Assembly (NCBI GenBank): GCA_001598975.1
Contig: BBXU01001089.1
Location: 1 to 13,900, forward strand
DNA length: 13,900 nucleotides
Reading direction: 5' to 3'
Source: Parachlorella kessleri
Lineage: Eukaryota; Chlorophyta; Trebouxiophyceae; Chlorellales; Chlorellaceae
Shown piece after piece: positions 1-8,541 of the stretch (its first letter is position 1; every line of letters begins with the position of its first letter). A program made the translations under genes and the position numbers. The notes under the pieces are model-generated. The model was not told the origin of the DNA. It was given only the letters and a program-made list of their open reading frames with translations, and searched no databases.

Positions 1-18
1 GTACTAATGCATTAGTAC
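1..18. repeat. Perfect 18-bp palindrome at the window edge
   Basis: GTACTAATGCATTAGTAC reads identically on both strands with no spacer. It lies about 205 bp upstream of the first F-box gene start. It may be a dimeric factor site or the inner end of a longer inverted repeat cut by the window edge; the sequence does not decide. Confidence 0.6.
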
Positions 19-223
19 AACCTGATGTCCAAGGGCGGTGGCGGGTAGTGCACTTCCCGCACGATGAGTGAACATGCCAATCTTCGTTCGAATCACACCC
101 GCATAACCTTCTTCTGGCTTCCCTCAGCCTAACAGCCTGGTTTTCTGCAGAGTTGCTGATCAGTTTTCTTGATCGGTTTTAGAGCTCTTCGTTGATAGTA
201 GAGCTCTTCATGGACGTCACAGG
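19..223 (+). promoter_or_regulatory. Upstream region of F-box/LRR gene 1, with tandem GAGCTC repeats
   Basis: This stretch precedes the ATG at 224. It holds an 11-bp direct repeat TAGAGCTCTTC at 180-190 and 199-209 (19-bp spacing), preceded by two copies of TGATCRGTTTT around 158-180. The upstream region of gene 2 has a comparable arrangement: TTGATCACTTTT followed by a duplicated GAGCTCACATC. Farther up, GTAGTGCACTTCCCGCAC (45-62) matches 3594-3611 upstream of gene 2 at 14 of 18 positions, so the promoters appear to have been copied with the genes. No clear TATA box is visible. An ATG at 210 opens a five-codon reading frame that overlaps the main start. Confidence 0.5.
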
Positions 224-1993
224 ATGACAGCACGGCAGCTGCCATGGGAGCTGCTAGAGCATGTATTCAAAGTAGAGGTCGGCGGGGAGCCTGTTTTAAG
301 CCCCATTGACAGGGTGAGCCTGTGATGACGTTGTTGGGCCTTTCTCAACCTGGGCTTTCGTGCACCTGCTTGGCACGGGGACACTCCCTTTCTCCTTGCC
401 TGGTTTGCAGGTGCGCTGCCTGGCAGTGTGCAGGCTCTGGAGGAGGGTGCTGGACCCAAGGCGCTTCCCCCTGCAAAGTGTTGGCCTCCCGATCTCTGAT
501 AGTGCCAAGGCCAGCCAGGTGTTGGAGTGGGTGCGTTCCACAAAGCCCGCAGTGCGGTCCCTCAGCCTCGTGGATGGCACGGAGGTTGAGGAGGTCCCGT
601 CGCCCACTGTTCAGTCCGCTCACAGGGCATTGTTGTCAGTGCAGTGTGCGGTAAGTTGGCATACAAGCTTGTGAAGGGTGACACCTTGAAGTAGTGTACA
701 TCATGAGTACTGGTCAGAGAATCTCGTTCTTGCCTGGAGTTCCTAGTCGCGAGCTTGCCATATGCCCACCCGCAGTGAAGGACAGTTGGCCCTGACCCAC
801 ATGTCTTGCCTCGACCCTTGCAATGCCCTTGATGGCTTTCAACCTGCAGGTTCTTCAGAAGCTGGTGCTGGAGATCCACACGGGGCCAGTAGGCCAGTTT
901 TGGCCAACGATCTGCCAGTTCCTCAGCCTCAGGGAGTTGTGCCTGTGGTTCAACAGCCCTGTTGTACTGGACACCAGCATGCTGCGCAGCCTGCCGCCGC
1001 TGCTGGTAAATCTTGACGTGTCGATGGCAGACTTGTACATCCAAGGCAGCAGTGGGTTGCTCACTGCCTTGACACGCCTGAGAGCTGGCTTTGGCAGCAC
1101 ACTGGAGGTGAATGCGGCCCTGCCCAGCCTGGCTGTGCTAAACATAGAGGACATGAACAGTGTGCAGCTCGTGGGGGACCAGCTGCAGCTGCCTCGCCTT
1201 AGGACCATGCAACTCGACTGCAGCAAAGGCACAGTAGACTTCCACAGCATGCCTGCCCTGTGGGAGCTTCACAGCTATGGCTGGGGTCCAGACGCGTGGG
1301 TGGGCTTGGCAGCCCTTCCCAACCTTGCCATCCTCAAGCTGCCCAGCATGTGGCCAGGGTTCCAGGAGTTTGCTGCCAGCATTCTTCAGCAGGCCCCAGC
1401 CATACTGCGTGCACTCCAGCTGACCTTCCACAGACGCTGTCTGGAAAGACCAGCAGCTGACATGGCAGCCAAGCTCGGCCCAGCTTTGGGGAGGTTTCCG
1501 CGGCTTGAGTACTTTGTCTGTGACAGTACAGATTTCCTACCTTGCCTGCGGCGCCTGCCAGGCTTGCGCGGTCTGGAGTTCCGTGGAATGACCGCGGCTG
1601 ATATATCCATCCAGGATGCTGACCACCTGGCCAGTAGCATGTTCAGCCTGGCCGCGCTTATTTTCCAGAATGAACTGCCTCCAGGGGAAGCGAGGGACAT
1701 GCGCCTGAAGGTGAGCTTTCATGACTGATAGCCCATAGCGTGCACATTGTGTCATCCGCCTGTGCAACATATACATGTGTGTAACATAACTTGCACCTGT
1801 GCACACACAGCCGGGTCTTGGACAACGGCTGTAGATCTGCAACAACATGCTGACAACACTATCCAACATGCATCAGGCGCCAAAGCAGTCAGCCCTTGCT
1901 GGGTTCTCTGAGGAATGCTCGTTGGCGGTGTGGCTTTGCGTGCAGGTACTGGGCCGCATCCTCCCTGAGGGCTGCCAAATCTTTCAACCATAA
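224..1993 (+). CDS. F-box/leucine-rich-repeat protein, gene 1 of a tandem array (4 exons)
   Basis: Exons are 224-313, 411-650, 850-1710 and 1946-1993, giving 412 residues; all introns are phase 0 with GT..AG borders. Residues 1-50 form an F-box split by intron 1: LPWELLEHVF in exon 1, then RCLAVCRLWRRVL in exon 2. Exon 3 (residues 111-397) is an irregular leucine-rich region with many LPxLxxL-type units, such as LPSLAVLNIE and LPRLEYFV. Exon 4 is inferred from the two paralogues and ends LGRILPEGCQIFQP, about ten residues shorter than the others because of an early stop. F-box proteins bind Skp1 through the F-box and a substrate through the repeats, acting in SCF ubiquitin ligases; the target here is unknown. 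The ATG at 224 is chosen because it aligns with gene 2 and has A at -3. Reading into intron 3 would instead end after SFHD. A different leucine-rich fold is possible, but the F-box is clear. Confidence 0.85.
1946..1993 (+). CDS. Terminal micro-exon of F-box/LRR gene 1
   Basis: These 48 nt follow a TGCAG acceptor and encode VLGRILPEGCQIFQP and a stop. No open reading frame scan would pick them out. They are supported by the equivalent exons at 5540-5614 (LLARILPAGC) and 8156-8233 (LLAYILPAGC), which follow introns of similar length (235, 226 and 229 nt) in the same phase. Confidence 0.8.
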   Translation, partial: VLGRILPEGCQIFQP

Positions 1994-2420
1994 GTTATTG
2001 ATCACGTGTAGCTACATTGCACGCGAGCGCAATTGGAAGTGGGCAGGTTGCTGCTGTGATATGATTAGTTTGTACTGATGCCATATTGTTGAAGTAGCAC
2101 TCTCCCTGTGAACTGCTGTACTGAAGGGTTTGCAGCACTTATGCATTTGTTGGAGGCGACAGCCTTGGGGAATTTTGCAATGTGTTACGTTCTTACGGAC
2201 AATTGTGTGTTGTCAGTGCTCTGAAGCTCTTTTTCTTCTTGGCTACACACGCGCTGGTGCAGGCAATCTCTCAAGTCCTTCGCCATGTCACCTGCATTGA
2301 ATAAAGCGGGCAGAGACGAATATATGCACTCCTATACTTAACAGGCCTCTGTGTTTCCTATGTTGACCGAACATTTAACGTTTAGTATGCTTGCGGTGAG
2401 GTGCTCCTGTCTTTCTGCAG
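1994..2420. other. Intergenic stretch: 3' flank of gene 1 up to the relic copy
   Basis: I see no gene here. It should contain the 3' untranslated region of gene 1. There is no TGTAA motif; an AATAAA occurs at 2300-2305 but is not the usual green-algal signal. No trace of F-box exons 1 or 2 (the RCLAVCRLWR coding block) is recognisable, so the decayed copy that follows is truncated at its 5' end. Confidence 0.5.
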
Positions 2421-3505
2421 CTCAAGGTAATCATCGTCTAGTCCCTAGCTTGTGCAGGGAGACTAATACGCTAAGCCAGTCTCAGCTTGGTGTCTGACCC
2501 CCGTGTCCATGCACTGTCAGCCACTCCCTCCCAAACCTCAAACCGCCTCACAGCTAAGCAGCCTGGCGCAAGGCGCTTGAGGAGCCGATGGTGTTTCTGC
2601 TAGAGAGATGAAGATTGTTTGTCAGGTGCTGCTGCCCTCTCTTCACCAGCCTGCACTTTAGCATGCCAACAGGTCGCCTTTGAGTGCATCACTGCCCAGC
2701 CTGTGAAAGCCAGCGGCCATGGAGGCAGGTGCCCAGCGTACCGGTGGCGGGGCTGCAGCTGTTGCTGCTCTGTAGCCAGCAGTCTTGACCCTCAGGTGGA
2801 CCTGCAGTCTATACCAAAGCTGCAGGAGGCCTCATTCTCTGCTACAGAGCAGCAACAGCTCCCGGCCTGCCAGCACTGGCCCACCTCACCAGTCTAGCCT
2901 AGGCCTATGCTCCATCAGGCATGAGAACGCCGACGACGACTCCGGGCTGCTGCAGCTGGGCACGAATCTGCAGCTTCGCCACTTGGTGCTTCTCTTTACC
3001 ATATATATTAGGGGGCCACTCGCCACAGCACAGCTGGCAGCTTATACCGCACCAGCCCTGAGAGGTGCACCCAGGTCGCCGTAAGTCACAGCAGAATGCT
3101 CCTCCCATACCTGACGGCACTGCCCCGACTGCGGTGCCTGGAGCTACTGCGGCTTTGGCTGGCAGCTCTTGGTATGCCGGATGCTGCCTGCCTGGCTGCC
3201 CTACTAGACACCTTGAAGCAGCTGAAATTCCATAGACTGCTGCTGCTAGGGGAGGCAACAATCAGGACTTGAAGGTATGTATGGCTGCCTAATACACAAT
3301 GCACTGACTTGTTGACGGCCACTACCTCCTTGGCCAGCCTGGCCATGACTACCCTGAGGCTAGTCATGTCTTGCCACAAGGCTCAGGGCTTACTTATGCA
3401 CTCTTGGACCACTCACACTTGGTGCCCAGTAGTAATAGACTTGCACCGAATCCAATGGCCCCTGTGTGCTTGTAGCTGGTTGGCTAAAAAAATGCCTCTA
3501 TCATG
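2421..3505 (+). pseudogene. Decayed F-box/LRR paralogue (relic of exons 3 and 4)
   Basis: A TTTCTGCAG acceptor at 2412-2420 is followed by CTCAAGG, as at the start of exon 3 in gene 3. Homology continues to a GAAG|gtatgt donor, so the pseudo-exon is 2421-3274, or 854 nt, against 852-864 nt in the intact genes. Recognisable blocks occur in shifting frames: CTAAGCAGCCT (LSSLP) near 2556, LLPSL near 2630, VDLQSIPKLQ near 2798, LPALAHLTSL near 2867, GLLQLGTNLQLRHL near 2946 and LLPYLTALPRLRCLEL near 3100. In-frame stops and several frameshifts separate them. After a 201-nt pseudo-intron, TTGTAG|CTGGTTGGCT at 3476 resembles exon 4 but hits a stop at its fourth codon. PRLRCLEL and VDLQ match gene 3 rather than genes 1 or 2. 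Exons 1 and 2 are not found. Confidence 0.82.
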
Positions 3506-3771
3506 TAATGGGTCACCTTTTGAGTACTCATCATGACAAACATAAACTTGATTTTCAGGGCGGTGGTGGGTGGCAAGGTGGGTGGTCATGTGGGTGGTGC
3601 GCTCCTCGCACAGCGAAGAAACGTGGCAAGCTTCATTTCATCAATCGGAAAAGTCCGTTCAGCACAGTTCATCTTTTCAATCGCTTTGCCAGCCGACAAT
3701 AAAGGTTGACACATGGCCAGACACCCCTTGCCTGACCTCCTTGTTTCCTCCCTTAGGTTAACAGCCCCGGT
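3506..3771. other. Intergenic stretch upstream of F-box/LRR gene 2
   Basis: I see no gene here. A TGTAA occurs at 3504-3508 just after the relic's exon 4. A G-rich block from about 3557 (AGGGCGGTGG) and GTGGTGCGCTCCTCGCAC at 3594-3611 match sequence upstream of gene 1 (32-41 and 45-62), marking this as the shared promoter region. Gene 2 has about 25 extra bases between the two blocks. Confidence 0.5.
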
Positions 3772-3779
3772 TATATAAA
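3772..3779 (+). promoter_or_regulatory. TATA box of F-box/LRR gene 2
   Basis: TATATAAA lies 55 bp upstream of the ATG at 3834, a spacing that fits a core promoter with a short leader. Gene 1 has no equivalent at this place. Confidence 0.6.
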
Positions 3780-3810
3780 GCTTGATCACTTTTTCAAGCT
3801 CGATCACTGT

Positions 3811-3834
3811 GAGCTCACATCGAGCTCACATCGA
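3811..3834 (+). repeat. Tandem 11-bp repeat abutting the gene 2 start codon
   Basis: GAGCTCACATC occurs twice in direct succession (3811-3821 and 3822-3832), and the second copy runs into the CGATGG of the start. Just upstream, GCTTGATCACT (3780-3790) and GCTCGATCACT (3798-3808) form a second pair at 18-bp spacing. Gene 1 has a comparable GAGCTC duplication at 180-209. Confidence 0.6.
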
Positions 3835-5614
3835 TGGCAGCACAGCGGCTGCCATGGGAGTTGCTAGAGCACGTATTCAGAGTAGAAATTGACGCTGAGC
3901 CTGTCTTGAGCCTGGTTGACAGGGTGAGCCTGTGGTCGGACCTCCTTGAGCCTTGCTGAAGGTGGGCTCTTCCGCATCTACGACGTGGCACGGGGAACAC
4001 CTACCTAAACATGCCTGGTTTGCAGGTGCGCTGCCTGGCGGTATGCAGGCTGTGGAGGAGGGTGCTGGACCCAAGGCGCTTGCCGCTGCACGCTGTTGAC
4101 CTCACAGAGGTTGGGGACTACAATGCCGGCCCACTGCTGGAGTGGGTGTGCTCTACTAAGCCTGCAGTGCGGTCCCTCCTCCTCATGGATCCCTGTCACT
4201 TAGAGGTCCAGTGGCCCGTCATCCAACACGCTCATGGGGCACTGTGTTCACTCCAGAGTGAGGTACGCTGACTTACACTCCTATAGAGACTCCAGTGGAA
4301 GCAGGGTGCACCACTGAGTGTTAGTTTTGAAGCTTCGCTCGTGCCTGGAGTTTTTGGTTGTGAGCTTGCTGTGTGTGAACCCACGATGTGGGACTGTCGC
4401 CCTGACCCACACATCTTGTCCCAAATCCTGCAATCACCTTACCTGACCTTTTCATTTGCAGGTGCTTCACAAGCTATCATTGGAGATACCAGAAGGTGAA
4501 GCAGACCACTATTGGCCAGCTATCTGCCAGTTCCTCAGCCTCAGGGAGCTGTCCGTGATGTTTGACGTCAGCGTCGTGCTGGACAGCGGCATGCTGCGCA
4601 GCCTGCCGCCGCAGCTATCAAACCTAAATGTGTCCCTGGCAGACGTGCACATCGAGGGCAGTGGGTTGCTCCCTTCCTTGACGCACCTCAAAATTGGCTT
4701 TGCTACTTTGGAGGTGAACGCGGCCCTGCCCAGCCTGGTTGTGCTGGACACAGAGGAGGTGGACAGTCTGCAGCTAGTGGGGGACCAGCTCCGCCTCCCT
4801 CGCCTTGAGGTCATGCTCCTCCACTGCAGCGATGGCGCAGTAGACTTCGGCAGCGTGCCTGCCCTACGGGAGCTTCAAAACTGGGACGCTGGTCCACACG
4901 CGTTGGTGGGCTTGACAGCCCTTCCCAACCTTGAGATCCTCGAGTTGTCCAACATAACGTCTGAATACCTGGGGAGGACCGCCAGCATGCTACAGCAGGC
5001 GCCAGCCACGCTGTGCACTTTGCGGTTGGCCTTTGGCGAACCCCTTGTGGGCCGGCAAGGAGCTGAGTGGGCAGCTGAGCTTGGCCCAGCTTTGGGCAGG
5101 CTTGCTCGGCTGGAGTATTTCGTCAGCAACAGCACAGCCTTCCTACCATACCTGCGCCACCTGCCAGGCTTGCGCTGGTTAGAACTTCAGGGGCTGTCTG
5201 CCGCTGACCTGTCCATCCAGGATGTCGTGCACCTGGCTGCTGGGTTTTTCCGCCTGGAGAAGCTGGCCTTTGGTCGGAGGATGCCCTCGAGCACTGCGAA
5301 GGACCTGCGCCAGGTGAGACTGTCGGGTGGCGTACACTGTCTATCCTTTAGTTCTCAGGATATCTGTCCATCTGTGTGTTTCCCTGAATGCATGGAACGA
5401 ATCCCCATCCGCATCTGCATTGGGCTATGGATTGCATTCAGCATGCGTGATTACACGGAGTCTACCTCTGGTCGTGCCGGGTCGCATTGTGTGCTTGTTG
5501 TCTTGAAGAACTGCTGTGAAACATGTGCTATGCTTGCAGTTGCTGGCCCGCATCTTGCCCGCTGGCTGCATTATAAGGCAACCAGACGGCAAGTTACTGA
5601 AGAGCGGCATGTAG
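3834..5614 (+). CDS. F-box/leucine-rich-repeat protein, gene 2 of the array (4 exons)
   Basis: Exons are 3834-3923, 4026-4262, 4462-5313 and 5540-5614, giving 417 residues, with phase-0 GT..AG introns throughout. The F-box is LPWELLEHVF (exon 1) plus RCLAVCRLWRRVL (exon 2). Exon 3 (residues 110-393) is leucine-rich, with units such as LPSLVVLDTE, LPRLEVMLLH and LPNLEILELS. Exon 4 ends LLARILPAGCIIRQPDGKLL and a short tail. Gene 1 is the closest relative: exon 1, the exon 2 start and even intron 2 (199 nt in both) are strongly alike. The likely role is substrate receptor of an SCF ubiquitin ligase, by family; the target is unknown. An open frame through intron 3 continues to 5637, but it loses the conserved tail and is better explained as intron sequence. 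The ATG at 3834 is the only one in frame with the F-box and follows a TATA box and tandem repeats. Confidence 0.87.
5540..5614 (+). CDS. Terminal micro-exon of F-box/LRR gene 2
   Basis: After a CTTGCAG acceptor these 75 nt encode LLARILPAGCIIRQPDGKLL, then KSGM and a stop. The match to gene 3 (LLAYILPAGCVIHQP) over a short, otherwise unremarkable stretch, in the same phase and after an intron of the same size, identifies it as a real exon. Confidence 0.85.
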   Translation: MLARILPAGCIIRQPDGKLLKSGM

Positions 5615-6398
5615 CCAACCTAGCAGCAATGTCATAAGTTATCCTTGGCAGACTTGGGGTTTGGCTGACGATGCCCATAGACCAGCCAGGGAGACAGCGA
5701 TACTTTACAACATGTCGTGTCGGCAGTTTGCTACCTTGTACAAACCATCTGCTTAGGTGTTCCTAGAGTCTGTGACAAGAGAGCTGTCCCGAGGGGCAGT
5801 GGCATGCCTTCCATTTTACTGGTGCAGGCTATGTGTTTTTGAGCCTAATGCTGATCCCGCATGCCTCCACCGTTTGAATACTTTATATCAAATCGGGTTT
5901 TAACTGGGCATGCTTGCTTCGGAGGGGCCGCCTGGCTCCTCACATCGCTCATCAACTTGAGGTCTCAGATGTGTCCATGGACGCTCCCTTTTTACTTCTC
6001 AGATTGAGGGTGTTTACAAAGCCATCAAACTTACATGCATCGGCAACGCTTGACCAGATCTGGCGCTCCTCTCACTACATACTGGAGGGGTTACAAAGCT
6101 TTTTTGATCAGATCTCAGGCAAGATGCAGAGCATAACTTTGTACAACCCTGTCAGCCCGGCATACCCGTACCCTCCTTTCTGATCACATTGCCTGCCACC
6201 TTACCTAAAGCCATCTCACTACTCAGCCTAGGCAGTCCAAGGGAAATCGCGGGAAGTGGGTTTGAGTTTGCCTCGCGACGCGACGGCAATGTGTGTTGTG
6301 AAAAGCACGGCAAAAGTGCTATAAGTAGCCTTATGTAAGACTGCTTTTCAACTTATAGTGAGGTTCACCTTGCCTGCGAGCCAGCCTGTGCTGGAGCC
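5615..6398. other. Intergenic region between F-box/LRR genes 2 and 3
   Basis: It holds the 3' flank of gene 2 and the upstream region of gene 3. An 89-codon open frame at 5914-6183 has no recognisable domain and no paralogue in the window, so I do not call it a gene. No TGTAA is found soon after the gene 2 stop; the one at 6334-6338 is only 61 bp before the next start and more likely lies in the gene 3 leader. Confidence 0.4.
6320..6325 (+). promoter_or_regulatory. Possible TATA element of F-box/LRR gene 3
   Basis: TATAAG lies 79 bp upstream of the ATG at 6399. It is a weaker match than the TATA box of gene 2. The GAGCTC repeats of genes 1 and 2 are absent, so this promoter is of a different type. 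Confidence 0.35.
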
Positions 6399-8233
6399 AT
6401 GAAATGCATGCAACTCCCAGCAGAGCTCCTTGAGCGGATAGTGACAGCAGCTGTCTATTGTGGCAGGCCTGTCCTTCGCCTCCAAGACAGGGTGGGTCGA
6501 CTGGCAGTGGAGGGACTGGTGCGACATGTTTTCAAGCATTTCCTCTCACCGTTGCAGAACTCCACGGGGTGTGTAGCACCCTAAGACTCTTGCTACTGCT
6601 GGACAGAAGACGTAAGTGCAGGCATGCTCTTGCATGGCACCCGAACCAGAACCAGATATCAATATCTGCAGGCGCGGTGCTTGGCTGTATGCAAGCTCTG
6701 GAGGGAGGCACTAAGCTTTCAACGCATCCCAGTCCATAGGCTGGACCTCCGCCCTCGGCAGGGGTTCACAGACCCAGTGACTGAGTGGGTATGCCGCAAC
6801 CAGCCAAGGGTACAGACGGTCTATATTTCTGTGGACGGCGAGCTTGCATTTCAGGCCCCGCCTCTTCAGGCAGCCTACAGGGCGTTGCTGTCGCTACATC
6901 CGCGAGAGGTGAGGCATGGGTCCCGGAATTGCGGCAACCACCCAAAGCTTGGAATTCAGGGGTGCCAATCATATGTGCCACGCAAGCTGACTCAGTACGC
7001 AAGAAGCGATGCTAGGTGGGAAGTTTGCTACCGATCGCCTGTATTTGCGGCTGCGTGTGCAGGCACTCAAGGAGCTGACTTTGAGCATGCCCCTCAGCGC
7101 CATACAGCCCTTGTGGCCAGCAGTCAGCCTTTTCACCTGTCTGCGGCACCTTGAAGTAAGACTTTTGAAAAAGTTCGGCACATTGGATGGCTCCTGGCTA
7201 AGCAGCCTTCCGCCATCGTTGGAGGCTCTGGACCTCAAGTCCTTAAACAAGGTCGTCATTCCCAGCATTGGTGGGCTGCTGCCGTCGCTGACCTACCTTA
7301 TGGTTGGCGATACTGGCGAGCTGGTGATAGATGCTGTGCTGCCCAGCTTAGAGCTGCTGGAGACTGAGGAAGTGGAGATTACACAGCTGGCAGGGCCACG
7401 GCTGCAGCTGCCACAGCTCACGCGGCTCGACATTTGCAGCGCCCGTGGCAGTGGTGTGGACCTGCAGCGCATGCCCAGCCTGCAAGTGATTGAGTTGTGG
7501 GGCTGCCCACCAATGGCAGCACCAGGGCTGGCTGCCTTGTCGCACCTCACTAGCCTTGGCCTCTGCCTAAATGAAACCAAGGATGCTGGGCTAGCCTTAG
7601 GGCTGCTGCAGCGGGTCCCAGCCCAGCTGCGCCATTTGCAGTTACTCACCTGCGAATTCCTGGTGCCTGATGTGGATGAACCAGCGTCCCAGCTGCTCCC
7701 AGCACTCAGGCGCCTGACGCAGCTGACCTCTTTGTCCACTGACAGTACAGCTTTGCTGCCTTACCTGGCAGCCTTGCCCCGCCTGCGCTGCCTAGAGCTG
7801 CAGCACATGTCCGCTGGGCAGCTGTCCATCCAGGATGCCGACTTCCTGGCTGGCCTAAGGGGCCTGCAGCAACTCACCTTCCGGGGTATGATGCCGATAG
7901 GGGAGGAAAGAACCAGGAGGCTGCAGGTGAGCATGGATGTGCTATACGCTATCACTCACTTGCAGCCAAGCTTCTGCTGACGTTTGCAGTCCCTGCGTGC
8001 TGGTTTCATGCATAGGTACCACTAGTGTTGTCTCTACTCAGAACTCCATAGGTTTTGGGTGAGGTTGAACACTCGTCTCAGGCTTTAACCGCTTCCACCT
8101 GGTGTAATGCGCTGGGGATTTGCTACGAGGCTCGCTGCCTTCCTCGTGCATGCAGCTGCTGGCTTACATACTGCCGGCTGGGTGCGTGATTCATCAGCCA
8201 ACAAGACACAGTCATTTGAGACCTGTTAGTTGA
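6399..8233 (+). CDS. F-box/leucine-rich-repeat protein, gene 3 of the array (4 exons)
   Basis: Exons are 6399-6491, 6672-6908, 7063-7926 and 8156-8233, giving 423 residues, all introns phase 0. The F-box is LPAELLERIV in exon 1 and RCLAVCKLWREAL in exon 2. Exon 3 (residues 111-398) is strongly leucine-rich: LPSLTYLMVG, LPSLELLETEE, LPQLTRLDIC, MPSLQVIELWG, LSHLTSLGLC, LPRLRCLELQ. Exon 4 gives LLAYILPAGCVIHQPTRHSH and a short tail. It is more diverged than genes 1 and 2, with a longer intron 1 (180 against about 100 nt) and a shorter intron 2 (154 against 199 nt), and it is the closest intact relative of the relic at 2421-3505. Its likely role is substrate recognition in an SCF ubiquitin ligase. 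The first of two in-frame ATGs (6399, 6408) is chosen since it has G at -3 and gives an exon 1 one codon longer than its paralogues. Confidence 0.88.
8156..8233 (+). CDS. Terminal micro-exon of F-box/LRR gene 3
   Basis: Following CATGCAG, these 78 nt encode LLAYILPAGCVIHQPTRHSH plus LRPVS and a stop. It aligns with the terminal exons at 1946-1993 and 5540-5614 through the L-x-x-I-L-P-x-G-C-x-I-x-Q-P motif, after which the three tails diverge. Confidence 0.85.
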   Translation: MLAYILPAGCVIHQPTRHSHLRPVS

Positions 8234-8536
8234 GAGCGAAAGTTGGCACAGCGGGACGGTTGTGAGTCAGTACCGTGTGGGTGAAATTTTGGGTATGCAT
8301 TGGCATAATCATCAGTAGGCTCGAGCTCTCGCTGTGGTGGCTTTGCCAAAAAGGTGCTCTGGCTTTGCAGTAAGTTTGCTTTGCAAATGGTTGGCAAGCA
8401 GCTTCCAGAAGCTCTTGTGGTTAGATAGGCAGTGGAGACCAATCAATGGTGCAGGATTTTTGAGTGGCAACGGTAGAGTTGAGTTGACTGTGGCAAGCTG
8501 GCTGTCCGCCCATGAACACCTCATGCATTGCCATCA

Positions 8537-8541
8537 TGTAA
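8537..8541 (+). terminator. Candidate TGTAA polyadenylation signal of F-box/LRR gene 3
   Basis: TGTAA lies 304 bp after the gene 3 stop codon, within the range of green-algal 3' untranslated regions. The surrounding 11 bases, ATCATGTAATG, recur exactly at the end of the relic copy around its TGTAA (3504-3508), which favours a kept 3' signal over chance. Confidence 0.4.

Noticed and set aside
562..1044. 160-codon open frame on the minus strand
   Set aside because: It lies opposite exons and intron 2 of F-box gene 1, has no recognisable domain, and is a shadow of the GC-rich coding strand.
5314..5637. Continuation of the gene 2 exon 3 frame to a stop at 5637
   Set aside because: The conserved GTGAGA donor at 5314 and the paralogue-supported exon at 5540-5614 in another frame show that this is intron 3 read through.
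5914..6183. 89-codon open frame between genes 2 and 3
   Set aside because: No motif, no paralogue in the window, no convincing splice or promoter context; length is within chance.
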